A DNA stretch of 64,000 bases from Streptomyces sp. NBRC 110028 (GTDB lineage: Bacteria > Actinomycetota > Actinomycetes > Streptomycetales > Streptomycetaceae). The stretch spans positions 186,001 to 250,000 of the forward strand of contig NZ_BBUZ01000026.1 in assembly GCF_001417735.1 (NCBI RefSeq), in the 5' to 3' direction. Below the pieces are notes generated by a model. The model saw only the letters and a list, made by a program, of their open reading frames with translations, did no database searches and had not been told where the DNA came from. Shown in pieces: positions 1 to 8,055 of the stretch. The translations under genes and the position numbers were made by a program. The number at the start of each line of letters is the position of its first letter. Position 1 is the stretch's first letter.

Positions 1-2350
1 CGGCGAGGCCGGCGTCGGCCCCGGTGGCCTCCGCCTCGTACAGCGCGGTCAGTTCGCGGACCAGGATCCCGACCGACCAGCCGTCGGTGACGATGTGGTG
101 CTGGGCCAGCAGCAGTACGTGGTCGTCCTCGGCGAGCCGGATGAGCAGAGCCCTGGTCAGCGGGCCCACGGCGAGGTCGTAGGGGCGGTTCAGCTCGTCG
201 GTCAGCAGCCGGTCGACGGCGGCGTCGCGCTCCGCGGCGGGCAGCTCGCCGAGGTCGGCGTGGGCCAGCGGAACGGTGCCGTGCTCGGCGACCCGCTGCA
301 CACCGTGCCCGTCCACGGTGACGAACGTGGTGCGCAGCGCGTCGTGCCGGGCGGCCAGGGTGGCCAGCGCGCGGCGCAGGGCGCCGGTGTCGAGCGGGCC
401 GCTCAGCCGCAGCCCGGCCCCGGTGTTGTACTCGGTGCCGCCGGAGGTCAGATCGTCCAGGAACCACAGCCGCCGCTGGGCGGCGGACAGCGGCAGCGGC
501 CGGTCGCGGGGCGCGGGCGGAATCGGCGCCTCCGTCGCGTCGGGGGTCTCCTCCGGCAGCCGCGTGGCCAGCCGCGCCACGGTCCGGGCGTCGAGCAGTT
601 CGCGCAGCGACAGTTCCACGCCCAGCTCCGCCCGGATCCGGGACAGCAGCCGGACACCGAGGACGGAGTCGCCGCCGAGCCCCAGGAAGTCGTCCTCGAC
701 GCCCACGGCGTCCACCGGCAGCACCTCGGTCCACACGCGGACCAGGGCGGCCTCGGCGGGGGTGCGCGGGGCGATGTGGCGGGAGTGCCCCTCGGCGGTG
801 GCGGACGGGGCGGGCAGCGCCTGCCGGTCGACCTTGCGGTGCGGGGTGAGCGGGAACGCGTCCAGCACGACGAAGGCGGACGGCACCATGTGGGCGGGCA
901 GCAGCCGGGCCGCCGCGGCCCGCAGCTCCGCGGCCCTGGGCTTCGAACTCCCGGCGGCGGGTACCACATAGCCGACCAGCCGCTTCAGCCCGGGCTCGTC
1001 CTCCCGGACGGTGACGACGGCGGCCCGGACGTCCGGGTGGCGGGCGAGCGCGGCCTCCACCTCGCCCAGTTCGATGCGGAAACCGCGCACCTTGACCTGG
1101 TGGTCGGTCCGGCCGAGGAACTCCACCTCGCCGTCCGCGTTCCAGCGGGCCAGGTCGCCGGTGCGGTACATGCGGACGCCGGGCGGCCCGAAGGGGGCCG
1201 CGACGAAGCGGTCCGCGGTCAGCCCCGGGCGGCCGAGATAGCCCCGGGCCACGCCCGCGCCGCTGATGTACAGCTCCCCGACCGAGCCCACCGGCACCGG
1301 CCGCATCGCCTCGTCCAGCACGAACACCCGCGTGCCCGGCAGCGGGCGGCCGATCGGCGGGTTGCCGGAGCCCGCCTGAAGCGCGTCCGTCCAGGTGGCC
1401 ACGACGGTGGCCTCGGTCGGCCCGTAGGAGTTGACCATCCGCCGGCCCGGCGCCCACAGGTCCACCAGATCGGCGGGGCACGCCTCCGCCCCCACGATCA
1501 GGGTGCGGAACTCCGGCAGCCCGTGGACCTCCTCCGCGGGTACGGTCGCCAGCGCCGCCGGGGGGATCAGGGCATGGGTCACCCGGTGTTCCCGCAGCAC
1601 GGTGGCGAGTTCGGCGCCCAGCAGGGGGCCCTCGGGGGGCACCACCAGCGCCGCCCCGGCGAGCAGGGAGGAGCACAGCTCCAGTACGGAGGCGTCGAAG
1701 CTCGGCGAGGAGAACTGCAGCACCCGGTCACCCGGCCGGACGCGGTAGTGGTCGGCGGTGGCGGCCGAGAAGTTGCCCAGACCGGCGTGCGGCACCATCA
1801 CGCCCTTGGGCACACCCGTGGAGCCGGAGGTGTAGATGACGTACGCCGGATGCTCCGGCAGCAGCGGGGCGAGCCGGTCCGCGTCGCCGGGCGTGTGCTC
1901 GGGGCCGGTCACGGCCCGGATGCGCTGCGGGTCGTCGAGCACCACCACGGGCCGGGCGTCGGCCAGCATCATCGCCCGGCGCTCCTCGGGGTGCGCGGGA
2001 TCCACCGGCAGGAACGCGGCCCCGGCCTTGGCGACCGCCAGCTCGGCCACCACCAGCTCGGCCGAGCGCGGCAGGACCAGGGCCACCACGCGCTCGGGCC
2101 CCACACCGCGCCCGATGAGGTGGTGGGCCAGCCGGTTCGCCCAGGCGTCGACCTCACCGAAGGACCACGTCCGGTCTCCGGCCACCAGCGCCGCGGCCCG
2201 TGGGGTGCGGGCCGCCCAGGACGCGAACAGCTCACCCAGGGGGCTGCGGGAGCCGGCCCGGGGCGTGGCGTTCCACGCCGCGGGAGGCAGGCCCGGGGCG
2301 CCCTGGGGCGAGGACGCGGGATCCGATGCGTTGTCGTAGTGGTCCGTCAT
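1..2350 (-). CDS. Non-ribosomal peptide synthetase, N-terminal part (A-T-C), runs off the window
   Basis: 783 codons are visible; the C-terminus lies beyond base 1. Domains in order: adenylation domain (about residues 30-520; A3 motif YTSGSTGVPKG, NSYGPTE, YRTGDLARW), a thiolation domain with the phosphopantetheine serine in LGGDSV, then the start of a condensation domain with HHIVTDGWS. The protein begins directly with an A domain, as expected for an initiating module. The pocket residues read by alignment to GrsA are D-A-L-L-I-G-S-V-V, a hydrophobic pocket whose substrate I cannot name. The ATG start at 2350 follows a GAAGGG sequence. It lies 114 bases behind the PBP-type hydrolase gene on the same strand, so the two are probably co-transcribed. 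Confidence 0.93.
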   Translation of the reverse strand, partial: MTDHYDNASDPASSPQGAPGLPPAAWNATPRAGSRSPLGELFASWAARTPRAAALVAGDRTWSFGEVDAWANRLAHHLIGRGVGPERVVALVLPRSAELVVAELAVAKAGAAFLPVDPAHPEERRAMMLADARPVVVLDDPQRIRAVTGPEHTPGDADRLAPLLPEHPAYVIYTSGSTGVPKGVMVPHAGLGNFSAATADHYRVRPGDRVLQFSSPSFDASVLELCSSLLAGAALVVPPEGPLLGAELATVLREHRVTHALIPPAALATVPAEEVHGLPEFRTLIVGAEACPADLVDLWAPGRRMVNSYGPTEATVVATWTDALQAGSGNPPIGRPLPGTRVFVLDEAMRPVPVGSVGELYISGAGVARGYLGRPGLTADRFVAAPFGPPGVRMYRTGDLARWNADGEVEFLGRTDHQVKVRGFRIELGEVEAALARHPDVRAAVVTVREDEPGLKRLVGYVVPAAGSSKPRAAELRAAAARLLPAHMVPSAFVVLDAFPLTPHRKVDRQALPAPSATAEGHSRHIAPRTPAEAALVRVWTEVLPVDAVGVEDDFLGLGGDSVLGVRLLSRIRAELGVELSLRELLDARTVARLATRLPEETPDATEAPIPPAPRDRPLPLSAAQRRLWFLDDLTSGGTEYNTGAGLRLSGPLDTGALRRALATLAARHDALRTTFVTVDGHGVQRVAEHGTVPLAHADLGELPAAERDAAVDRLLTDELNRPYDLAVGPLTRALLIRLAEDDHVLLLAQHHIVTDGWSVGILVRELTALYEAEATGADAGLA

Positions 2351-2464
2351 GTCGGTGCGGCCCTTCGGAGCGGTTGAAAGGGGTGGAACTCGGGTGATGA
2401 GGTGCCGCGCGCGGCCGTGGCGAGGCGGGGGAGACGGCCGTGGTGGGGAGTGCGGTGGAGAACC

Positions 2465-3850
2465 TCAGACGAGGGCGCTCTTACGGGCCATCCGGCCCGA
2501 GAGCTGAATGCGGTCGACCGCTCCGGTGCGCGGGTCGCGCACGAAGCGGCCACCGGGAATCCGGCGTCCGGAGGACGGGTCCACCAGGTCGCAGGTCAGG
2601 TCCTCGTGGCAGACCAGTGGCGCGGGGACGTCACCGTCCACGGACAGGGCGAGCGTGCCGCTGTCGCTCATCGTCACCTGGTACTCGACATCGCCGTTGA
2701 GATAGATCCCGGTGCACTGCGCCGTCGCGGCCGTGGGGGAGGCCGGAGGCGTCATGGGGGTGGCCGGACGCGGCCGGGCCGGTGCCCCGGGGACCGGGAT
2801 GCCGGTGATCTCCTCCAGCTCGCCGGACAGTTCGTGCCACAGGTCGGCGCCGCTGTTGGAGTTGCTGGTGAAGGCGACCACGGTGCCGGTGCGCGGATCG
2901 GCCCGCAGATAGCAGGAGGTGCCCTGGGCGTTCCCGTCGTGCCCGAACCAGGTGGCCGCGTCCCGCTGGAAGAGCGCGAACCCCAGCCCCCAGCCGTCGG
3001 CGAGGACACCGGGGTCGGCACCGGGCACCGGCCGCCGCATCTCCTGCGCCAGCTCCGGCGGCAGCAGCCCGCCCGGGCCGTCGTGGGTGTGGGCCAGGGC
3101 CAGCGCCACCAGGTCCCGCGCGCTGGCCATCAGGGCACCGGCGGCGGCCTCCGCCGGGGCGAGGTTCTGGTGCACCGGCCGGGTCCGGCCCGCCGCCTTG
3201 TTGGCCGAGTGGCCGCGAGCGGCCTGCCGCCCCGGCGCACCGGGTGCGCCGATGAACGACGGCACGGTGCCCAGCGGCTCCAGCAGGATGGACCGTACGG
3301 CCTCCTGCCAGCTCATCCCGGTGACCGTCTCGATCAGCCGGCCCGCCGCGACATAGCCCGCGTTGGAGTAGGAGAAGTCGGTGCCCGGGGCCATCACCAG
3401 CGTGCCGTCGGTGCAGTGGGCCTGCAGATAGCGCGCGGTGGTCAGCGCGGCGACATGGTCGGAGTCGGGCCCGGACGCGAGCCCGGCGGTGTGGCTGAGC
3501 ACCTGCCGCACCGTGCACGGCGGCCCGGCCCGCCGCAGTTCCGGCACATGGTCGCCGAGCTGGTCGTCCAGCTCCACGTCGCCGTCGGCGACCAGGAGCA
3601 TGACGACGGTGGCGGTGTAGCACTTGGTGAGGGAGCCGATGGGCACCGCCGTGTCGGCGGTGAACGGCTCCCCGGTTATGGAGTCCAGCACTCCGGTGTG
3701 CACGGCGCGGGTGGTTCCGCCGCTGTGCACGGCGAGTTGGGCTCCGGGCACCTGATGGGCCCGCGCCAGGGCGTGGAGGCGGTCTGGGAGGTCGTGGCGG
3801 GCCGTGGGCCGCCGCTCGTCGCCGGACGTATCCGTGGGCCGGTGTAACAC
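2465..3850 (-). CDS. Beta-lactamase-fold serine hydrolase, candidate PBP-type NRPS cyclase (SurE-like)
   Basis: 461 residues. The penicillin-binding-protein motifs are visible: SLTK (S-x-x-K nucleophile) near residue 73 and YSNAGY (Y-x-N) near residue 165. A separate C-terminal beta-rich domain of about 85 residues resembles the lipocalin-like tail of SurE. There is no signal peptide, so it should be cytosolic, unlike a cell-wall PBP. Stand-alone PBP-type thioesterases of this size release and cyclise peptides from NRPSs lacking a terminal TE, and their genes sit beside the NRPS genes, as here. GTG start with AAGGAGTG ahead of it. The second codon (3847-3845) is TTA, implying bldA dependence. 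Alternative: an ordinary class C-type esterase or D-peptidase. Confidence 0.85.
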   Translation of the reverse strand: MLHRPTDTSGDERRPTARHDLPDRLHALARAHQVPGAQLAVHSGGTTRAVHTGVLDSITGEPFTADTAVPIGSLTKCYTATVVMLLVADGDVELDDQLGDHVPELRRAGPPCTVRQVLSHTAGLASGPDSDHVAALTTARYLQAHCTDGTLVMAPGTDFSYSNAGYVAAGRLIETVTGMSWQEAVRSILLEPLGTVPSFIGAPGAPGRQAARGHSANKAAGRTRPVHQNLAPAEAAAGALMASARDLVALALAHTHDGPGGLLPPELAQEMRRPVPGADPGVLADGWGLGFALFQRDAATWFGHDGNAQGTSCYLRADPRTGTVVAFTSNSNSGADLWHELSGELEEITGIPVPGAPARPRPATPMTPPASPTAATAQCTGIYLNGDVEYQVTMSDSGTLALSVDGDVPAPLVCHEDLTCDLVDPSSGRRIPGGRFVRDPRTGAVDRIQLSGRMARKSALV

Positions 3851-3905
3851 TGGGCACTCCTTGCCGCGGATGGACGGTGGGAGGGGACGGGGCGAACCCG
3901 GTCGG

Positions 3906-5105
3906 TCACGGCAGCCGGCTCGCCGCCGTGACGTCCCGGGGGACGATCCGGAAGCTCTGCCAGTGCGTGGGCATCGGGTCCTGGTCCTCGTCCCGTGGCA
4001 CGTGGTGGTAGTCGACGCTCACCCAGGCGACCGGGTCGGTGACCTTCTCGCCGTCTGTGTACGTGTCGACCGAGGCGGCGCAGCCCTTCGCGGTGTTGCC
4101 GTAGGCCAGCCGCTCGCATTCTCGGTATTGGGTGACATACACGTCGTGATGCGTGAACTTCTCGGTATCGCCCGGACCCCGGTACTGATCGCTGTCGTGG
4201 TTGTCGATCTCCCAGGACATGGGGTGGCCGTCGTCGTTCTCGGCCGCCGGGTTCACCACCCGCCAGAAGCGGGCGGGCGCCAGGTCCGCCCCCGTCTCCT
4301 TGGACAGCTTGGTGCGCTTCATGGTGCGCTCGGCCGTGCCGCTGCCCTCGAAGTCGTACTGCTCCACGACGTTGTTCGGCTGGCCGTTCACATCGAAGTC
4401 CAGCCGCCAGAAGATGTTGTGCGTGTGGTTCTCGCTGAACCGCTGGGAGCCCACGCCCGTCGGCCAGCCGTGGGCCGCGTCGGAGAACGCGAACGGCGAG
4501 AGGGAACCGGTGGCGCCCGCTCGCGGGGTGATGGCACCGTCGTCGGAGAAGTGCCACTCCATGATGTAGTCGTACCAGCCGATCTCGGACACCGAGAACA
4601 CGACCAGATCGCTCCCGTGCCGCACGCTCCTCTCCACCGCGCTCTTGTACGCGAACGGCCGCGACTGCTCCTGACTGCACATCACCGGGGTGTCCTGGTA
4701 GTTCCAGAGCTTGCCCGTGGGGCAGTCGTCCTTCGAGAGCTTGGTGAGCGTGCCCTGCCCGAGGTCGCCGAAGCCGATGGACGACACGTCGTAGAAGCGC
4801 GGCTGGCCGCTGTCGTAGGGCACGTGCACCTCGGCGAGCGACGCGCTCTTCAGGACGCGGGTCGGGGTGCCGCGGTTGGGGGTGTACGTCACATCGCCGA
4901 GCTCCACACCGGTGCTGCGGTCGATGTTCCAGCACATCTGCCAGCGGGCGCCGTTCTTCAGCGTCTTGTCGACGCGATCGGCCTCGGGGCAGGAGGGAGC
5001 CGCCGGGGCCTTCCGGGGAGCGGCGGACGCCGGACCCGGCACCCACAGCGTCAGCAGACCCACCACGGCCATGAGCACACGGGCACGCCGAAACGAACTG
5101 AACAC
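3906..5105 (-). CDS. Secreted copper amine oxidase catalytic subunit (tyramine oxidase subunit B-like)
   Basis: 399 residues. The GTG start at 5105 is preceded by GAGGGGG at 9 bases and gives a Sec signal peptide (RRAR, a hydrophobic stretch, then PASA/APRK). The rest matches only the C-terminal catalytic domain of copper amine oxidases: a GWYDYIMEWHF segment at the topaquinone position, the copper-binding H-x-H in ENHTHNIFW, and the third histidine in DPMPTHWQSF. The cofactor motif is normally N-Y-D/E; here the residue before the tyrosine is Trp. The N-terminal CAO domains are absent and appear in the gene 14 bases upstream. The pair probably makes a two-chain extracellular amine oxidase. 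Confidence 0.85.
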   Translation of the reverse strand: MFSSFRRARVLMAVVGLLTLWVPGPASAAPRKAPAAPSCPEADRVDKTLKNGARWQMCWNIDRSTGVELGDVTYTPNRGTPTRVLKSASLAEVHVPYDSGQPRFYDVSSIGFGDLGQGTLTKLSKDDCPTGKLWNYQDTPVMCSQEQSRPFAYKSAVERSVRHGSDLVVFSVSEIGWYDYIMEWHFSDDGAITPRAGATGSLSPFAFSDAAHGWPTGVGSQRFSENHTHNIFWRLDFDVNGQPNNVVEQYDFEGSGTAERTMKRTKLSKETGADLAPARFWRVVNPAAENDDGHPMSWEIDNHDSDQYRGPGDTEKFTHHDVYVTQYRECERLAYGNTAKGCAASVDTYTDGEKVTDPVAWVSVDYHHVPRDEDQDPMPTHWQSFRIVPRDVTAASRLP

Positions 5106-5119
5106 GAACGGAAGCCCCC

Positions 5120-5983
5120 TCACAGGCCGATGACGGCGGTGCGCCCGGCCGAGAGATCGATGACGATCCTGCTGGTGTCGATCCACTTGCCGCCCGGGAC
5201 GCGCACGAAGAGCTGTACGCACCGGTGGGTGCCGCACCGCGACACCTGCTCGGCCCCCTTGACGCCCTTGGCGCGGGTCCCGAGGAACGACATGCCCTGG
5301 ACCCGCAGCTGGGAGGGCGAGGTCAGCCGCTTCTTGGTCTCCGCCCGGTAGGAGGCGCGCATTCCGTCGCCGAGCCGGCGGTCGGCGAGGATGACCTTCA
5401 CCGCCTGCCGGACCTCGGCCAGGGTGGGCGGCGGCTGGACGCCGTGCTGCCGGGTCGAGCGCACGACCTTGCCGGAACGCAGATCGACGAGCCGGGTGAT
5501 CAGGCTGTCCGAGGCGTAGTCGTAGAGCTGGACCTCGGCCTCGCTGTCGGGGGCGGGGGCGGCGGTCGACTTGGCGCGCGGCGGGCGGCGGGTGTCCAGC
5601 ACCTCGGCGCCGGAACCGCCCGCGGCGTTCTTCTCCCCGCCCTCGGTGCCTTTGGCGCTCCCGCCCTTGGTGTTCTCGTCGTGGGTGTTCTCGTCCTGGG
5701 TGTTCTTCTGCCCGCCCCGGTGTGTGGGCCGTTGCCCGGTGGCGGCGCCGACGGCGATCCGGGACGCCTCCCGGGTCTCCTTCGACGTCAGCGGCCCGGT
5801 GTGCGAGGCGACGCTCGCCGCGGGGGCAGAGTCGCCGGGCGCGGGCGATCCGGTCGCCTTCAGCGCCACGATCCCCCCGCCGGTCAGCACCGCGGCCAGG
5901 CCCACGGCCGCGGACACGCGCCATCTCCGTTTCCCGTCGCCCGTCCCGTCGGCCCTACCGTCCCCAGTGGCCTTGATCGTCAT
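5120..5983 (-). CDS. Membrane-anchored partner of the amine oxidase (CAO N-domain-like protein)
   Basis: 287 residues from the ATG at 5983 (a GTG lies just before it). Layout: short cytoplasmic start, one membrane segment (about residues 22-45), a low-complexity hydrophilic stretch containing a repeated DENT motif (QDENTHDENTKGG), then a globular C-terminal domain. That domain (LYDYASDSLITRLVDLRSGKVV, then QPPPTLAEVRQA) resembles the N2/N3 domains that precede the catalytic domain in single-chain copper amine oxidases. Its stop is 14 bases from the start of the catalytic-domain gene, and the Shine-Dalgarno sequence of that gene overlaps the stop, so translation is probably coupled. The assignment as the missing CAO N-domain is inference. 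Confidence 0.7.
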   Translation of the reverse strand: MTIKATGDGRADGTGDGKRRWRVSAAVGLAAVLTGGGIVALKATGSPAPGDSAPAASVASHTGPLTSKETREASRIAVGAATGQRPTHRGGQKNTQDENTHDENTKGGSAKGTEGGEKNAAGGSGAEVLDTRRPPRAKSTAAPAPDSEAEVQLYDYASDSLITRLVDLRSGKVVRSTRQHGVQPPPTLAEVRQAVKVILADRRLGDGMRASYRAETKKRLTSPSQLRVQGMSFLGTRAKGVKGAEQVSRCGTHRCVQLFVRVPGGKWIDTSRIVIDLSAGRTAVIGL

Positions 5984-6386
5984 CACCCAGCCGTTCCCGT
6001 TGTCGGTCAAGTGAGCCCGGGCAGGGCTCCGTGACAGCACCCGGCAGGCATCAAGGGGGTGTGACCGCTGGTGTGTGCGTCTCATTCGCCTCATTCGCAT
6101 GAATCGAGACGCTTCCTCACGCTTTCCGCACTCAGCGCGCGCATCCCCCCCGGACTCTGCGCTGTCCACTGTCGGCTCACGTTTTCACCCCGTCGGGCGC
6201 GGTAACAGTCGCATTTGTAATGAAGGCACCGTGAAGAACGCATGTGCCGATGGGCAGCAATTCGCCGAGTACCACGATTTCGGAGGTGGGAGACGCGGCA
6301 TCCGGGGAATGCTGTGCGCGGGGCCGCAAGGCCGCAAAGTGACGACGTACAAAGCCTGTTGGCGACGTGTCTGCCATCATGCTCAC
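5984..6386. other. Divergent intergenic region, 403 bases, no gene seen
   Basis: Lies between the minus-strand amine oxidase operon and the plus-strand gene at 6387. A direct repeat TCATTCGC occurs at 6082-6089 and 6091-6098, and ATTC-GCAT-GAAT (6093-6104) forms a short palindrome across its right copy: a possible operator. I saw no convincing Shine-Dalgarno-led ORF. A four-codon ATG CTC ACA TGA (6379-6390) overlaps the start of the next gene. Confidence 0.4.
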
Positions 6387-6794
6387 ATGAGCCATTTGAT
6401 CACCATTCGATGTGACATCTGTGGCGCCACTTGTACCTCCGACGCGGCCGACAGCGTGAGCGCGGCGCGAGCGGCGATGGTCCCGCTGAGCTGGGCCAGG
6501 ACGCTCCGGGGTGGCCGGGTGATCGATGTGTGCTCCGCGTGCCGCGCACGGGGGGAGGGGCCGGGGACACCGGCCCGGGAGGCCGGCTGTTCCTGTGAGG
6601 GCGGCGAACTCTTCGATGTTCTGGGACATGACGGATTCGGGCATCGGCTGGCCAACACCTTGCTGCGGGCCGGCGTCGACAGTGTCGAACGATTGTCCAG
6701 TCTCTCCGCCCGGCAGCTGCGCGATCTGGAGGGAATCGGAGCCGCGAGCGCGCGGCGCGCGCTCAGCTGTCTCCGCTCCGAACCGGGCGGTTAG
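6387..6794 (+). CDS. Small zinc-finger plus helix-hairpin-helix protein, unknown role
   Basis: 135 residues. The N-terminal part carries two CxxC knuckles (CDIC at residue 9 and CSAC near residue 51), which probably bind one zinc. After a Gly/Pro linker, the last 50 residues (RLANTLLRAGVDSVERL ... LRDLEGIGAASARRAL) look like the helix-hairpin-helix of the RNA polymerase alpha C-terminal domain, which contacts DNA and sigma. I do not recognise the full architecture. It could act at promoters or on nucleic acid. There is no obvious Shine-Dalgarno sequence; the ATG overlaps the TGA of a four-codon upstream ORF, so translation may be coupled to it or inefficient. Confidence 0.75.
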   Translation: MSHLITIRCDICGATCTSDAADSVSAARAAMVPLSWARTLRGGRVIDVCSACRARGEGPGTPAREAGCSCEGGELFDVLGHDGFGHRLANTLLRAGVDSVERLSSLSARQLRDLEGIGAASARRALSCLRSEPGG

Positions 6795-6923
6795 CGATCT
6801 CCTCGAACATTCCATCGGAACTGGAGTGCGGGGAGTGAAGAATCGGCCAAATGATCGAACCGTGCCTGTATCCGTGTCCATGCCCATGCCCATGACTGGT
6901 ACACCGACCGCCGAGAGGTAAAT

Positions 6924-7241
6924 GTGAACGAATTCCCCGCCGCCGTCTCCGCAAACGCCCCCATGTACACCAGTCGGCGGCACCGCGCGCTCTGGGTCGT
7001 GGGCGTGGTGTTCTCCGCCGGGCTGCTGGCGCCGGTGCTGTTCCTCGGCGCCGCCAGAAAGGGCATCGTGCGGCACGCGGTCCCCGCCGTCTACGCGGCG
7101 GTCATCTACCCCGTCGCCCTGGGCCGGCAGTGGCTGCCCGACCCGGGCGACTGGATCTCATGGACCCTCGCCGCCGTGGTGCTCGCCGCGGCGGCCCACG
7201 CGGCACTCCTGCCCGTCCCCCGCGAAGAGGCCGGGACGTAG
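6924..7241 (+). CDS. Small membrane protein, unknown function
   Basis: 105 residues from GTG at 6924, with GAGAGG six bases ahead; an internal ATG at 6963 is possible. Two to three hydrophobic segments are visible (about residues 23-43, 51-65 and 80-97), separated by short basic loops. No catalytic motif is seen. It ends 9 bases before the YigZ gene, so the two probably share a transcript. Confidence 0.65.
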   Translation: MNEFPAAVSANAPMYTSRRHRALWVVGVVFSAGLLAPVLFLGAARKGIVRHAVPAVYAAVIYPVALGRQWLPDPGDWISWTLAAVVLAAAAHAALLPVPREEAGT

Positions 7242-7250
7242 GCTGACCGC

Positions 7251-7880
7251 ATGCAGGAGCAGTACCGGACGGTCGCGCGCGAAGCCGTGCACGAGGTCGA
7301 GATCAACAAGTCCCGCTTCCTCTGCACGCTCGCGCCCGCCGCGACCGAGCGGGAGGCCCAGGAGGTCATCCAGCGGATCCGCAAGGAACACCCCACCGCC
7401 AACCACAACTGCTTCGCCTACGTCATCGGCGCCGACGGCGACGTACAGAAGGCGAGCGACGACGGGGAACCGGGCGGCACCGCGGGCCTGCCGATGCTGC
7501 AGATGCTGGTGCGCCGCGAGGTGCGGTACGCGGTGGCCGTGGTCACCCGCTACTTCGGGGGCGTGAAGCTCGGCGCGGGCGGGCTGATCCGCGCGTACGG
7601 CGGAGCGGTCGGCGAGGCGCTGGACGCGCTGGGCACCGTCACCCGCCGACGGTTCCGGCTGGCGACCGTCACCGTCGACCACCAGCGGGCCGGAAAGCTG
7701 GAGAACGACCTGCGCGCGACGGGCCGGGTGGTACGGGACGTCCGGTACGCGGAGGCGGTGACCATCGAGGTGGGGCTGCCCGAGGCGGACGTGGCGGCCT
7801 TCCGTGGCTGGCTGGCGGACGCCACCGCGGGGACGGCCGGCCTCGAACTGGGCGGCGAGGCATACGAAGAGGCCCCCTGA
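7251..7880 (+). CDS. YigZ/IMPACT family protein
   Basis: 209 residues, the usual length for the bacterial YigZ branch of the IMPACT family. Characteristic segments are INKSRFLCTLAP near the start, HNCFAYVIG, DDGEPGGTAGLPML and VVTRYFGGVKLGAGGLIRAYGGAV in the first domain, then the smaller C-terminal DUF1949-like ferredoxin fold. The family is implicated in translation or stress control through homology to eukaryotic IMPACT; the bacterial function is not settled. ATG start. Its stop at 7880 lies 9 bases before palindromic element A. Confidence 0.93.
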   Translation: MQEQYRTVAREAVHEVEINKSRFLCTLAPAATEREAQEVIQRIRKEHPTANHNCFAYVIGADGDVQKASDDGEPGGTAGLPMLQMLVRREVRYAVAVVTRYFGGVKLGAGGLIRAYGGAVGEALDALGTVTRRRFRLATVTVDHQRAGKLENDLRATGRVVRDVRYAEAVTIEVGLPEADVAAFRGWLADATAGTAGLELGGEAYEEAP

Positions 7881-7889
7881 GCAGGGGCC

Positions 7890-8055
7890 AAGGGCTGTCC
7901 CGTCATCCCCGGCGGGCTCCTGGCGCCGGCTACGGCCACTCGCCGCGTTGTCGGGATCGCCCGAGTACGACCCGGTACGAGGGCGCCCCTCCGTCTTGCG
8001 ATTGACCGCATCCGACGCCGCTCGCTGATCCGCTGGGGATGACGGGACAGCCCTT
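7890..8055. repeat. Palindromic MITE-like element A
   Basis: 166 bp with perfect 21-bp inverted ends at 7890-7910 and 8035-8055 (left arm starts AAGGGCTGTCCCGTCATCCC). The core contains GTTGTCGGGATCG at 7947-7959, shared with elements B and C, and GACGCCGC near the right end, shared with all copies. It lies between two convergent genes; the right arm overlaps the TAA stop (8056-8054) of the histidine kinase by two bases. No ORF of its own. It could fold as a long hairpin and serve as a bidirectional terminator. Confidence 0.88.

Noticed and set aside
95..2377. 760-codon plus-strand ORF opposite the NRPS gene
   Set aside because: Its Gly/Arg/Gln/Pro-rich translation has no domain and is exactly antisense to intact NRPS motifs. 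It is the usual GC-rich shadow.
3906..5924. 672-codon minus-strand frame suggesting a single long amine oxidase
   Set aside because: The N-terminal 270 codons are a shadow of the partner gene in another frame. Only from the GTG at 5105 does a signal peptide plus CAO domain appear.
6890..6905. Short ATGCCC repeat before the small membrane gene
   Set aside because: Only two units of six bases; too short to mean anything without comparison.
7890..8055. Element A as a CRISPR repeat or as an IS with a transposase
   Set aside because: There is only one copy per site, no spacer array and no ORF within any of the four elements.
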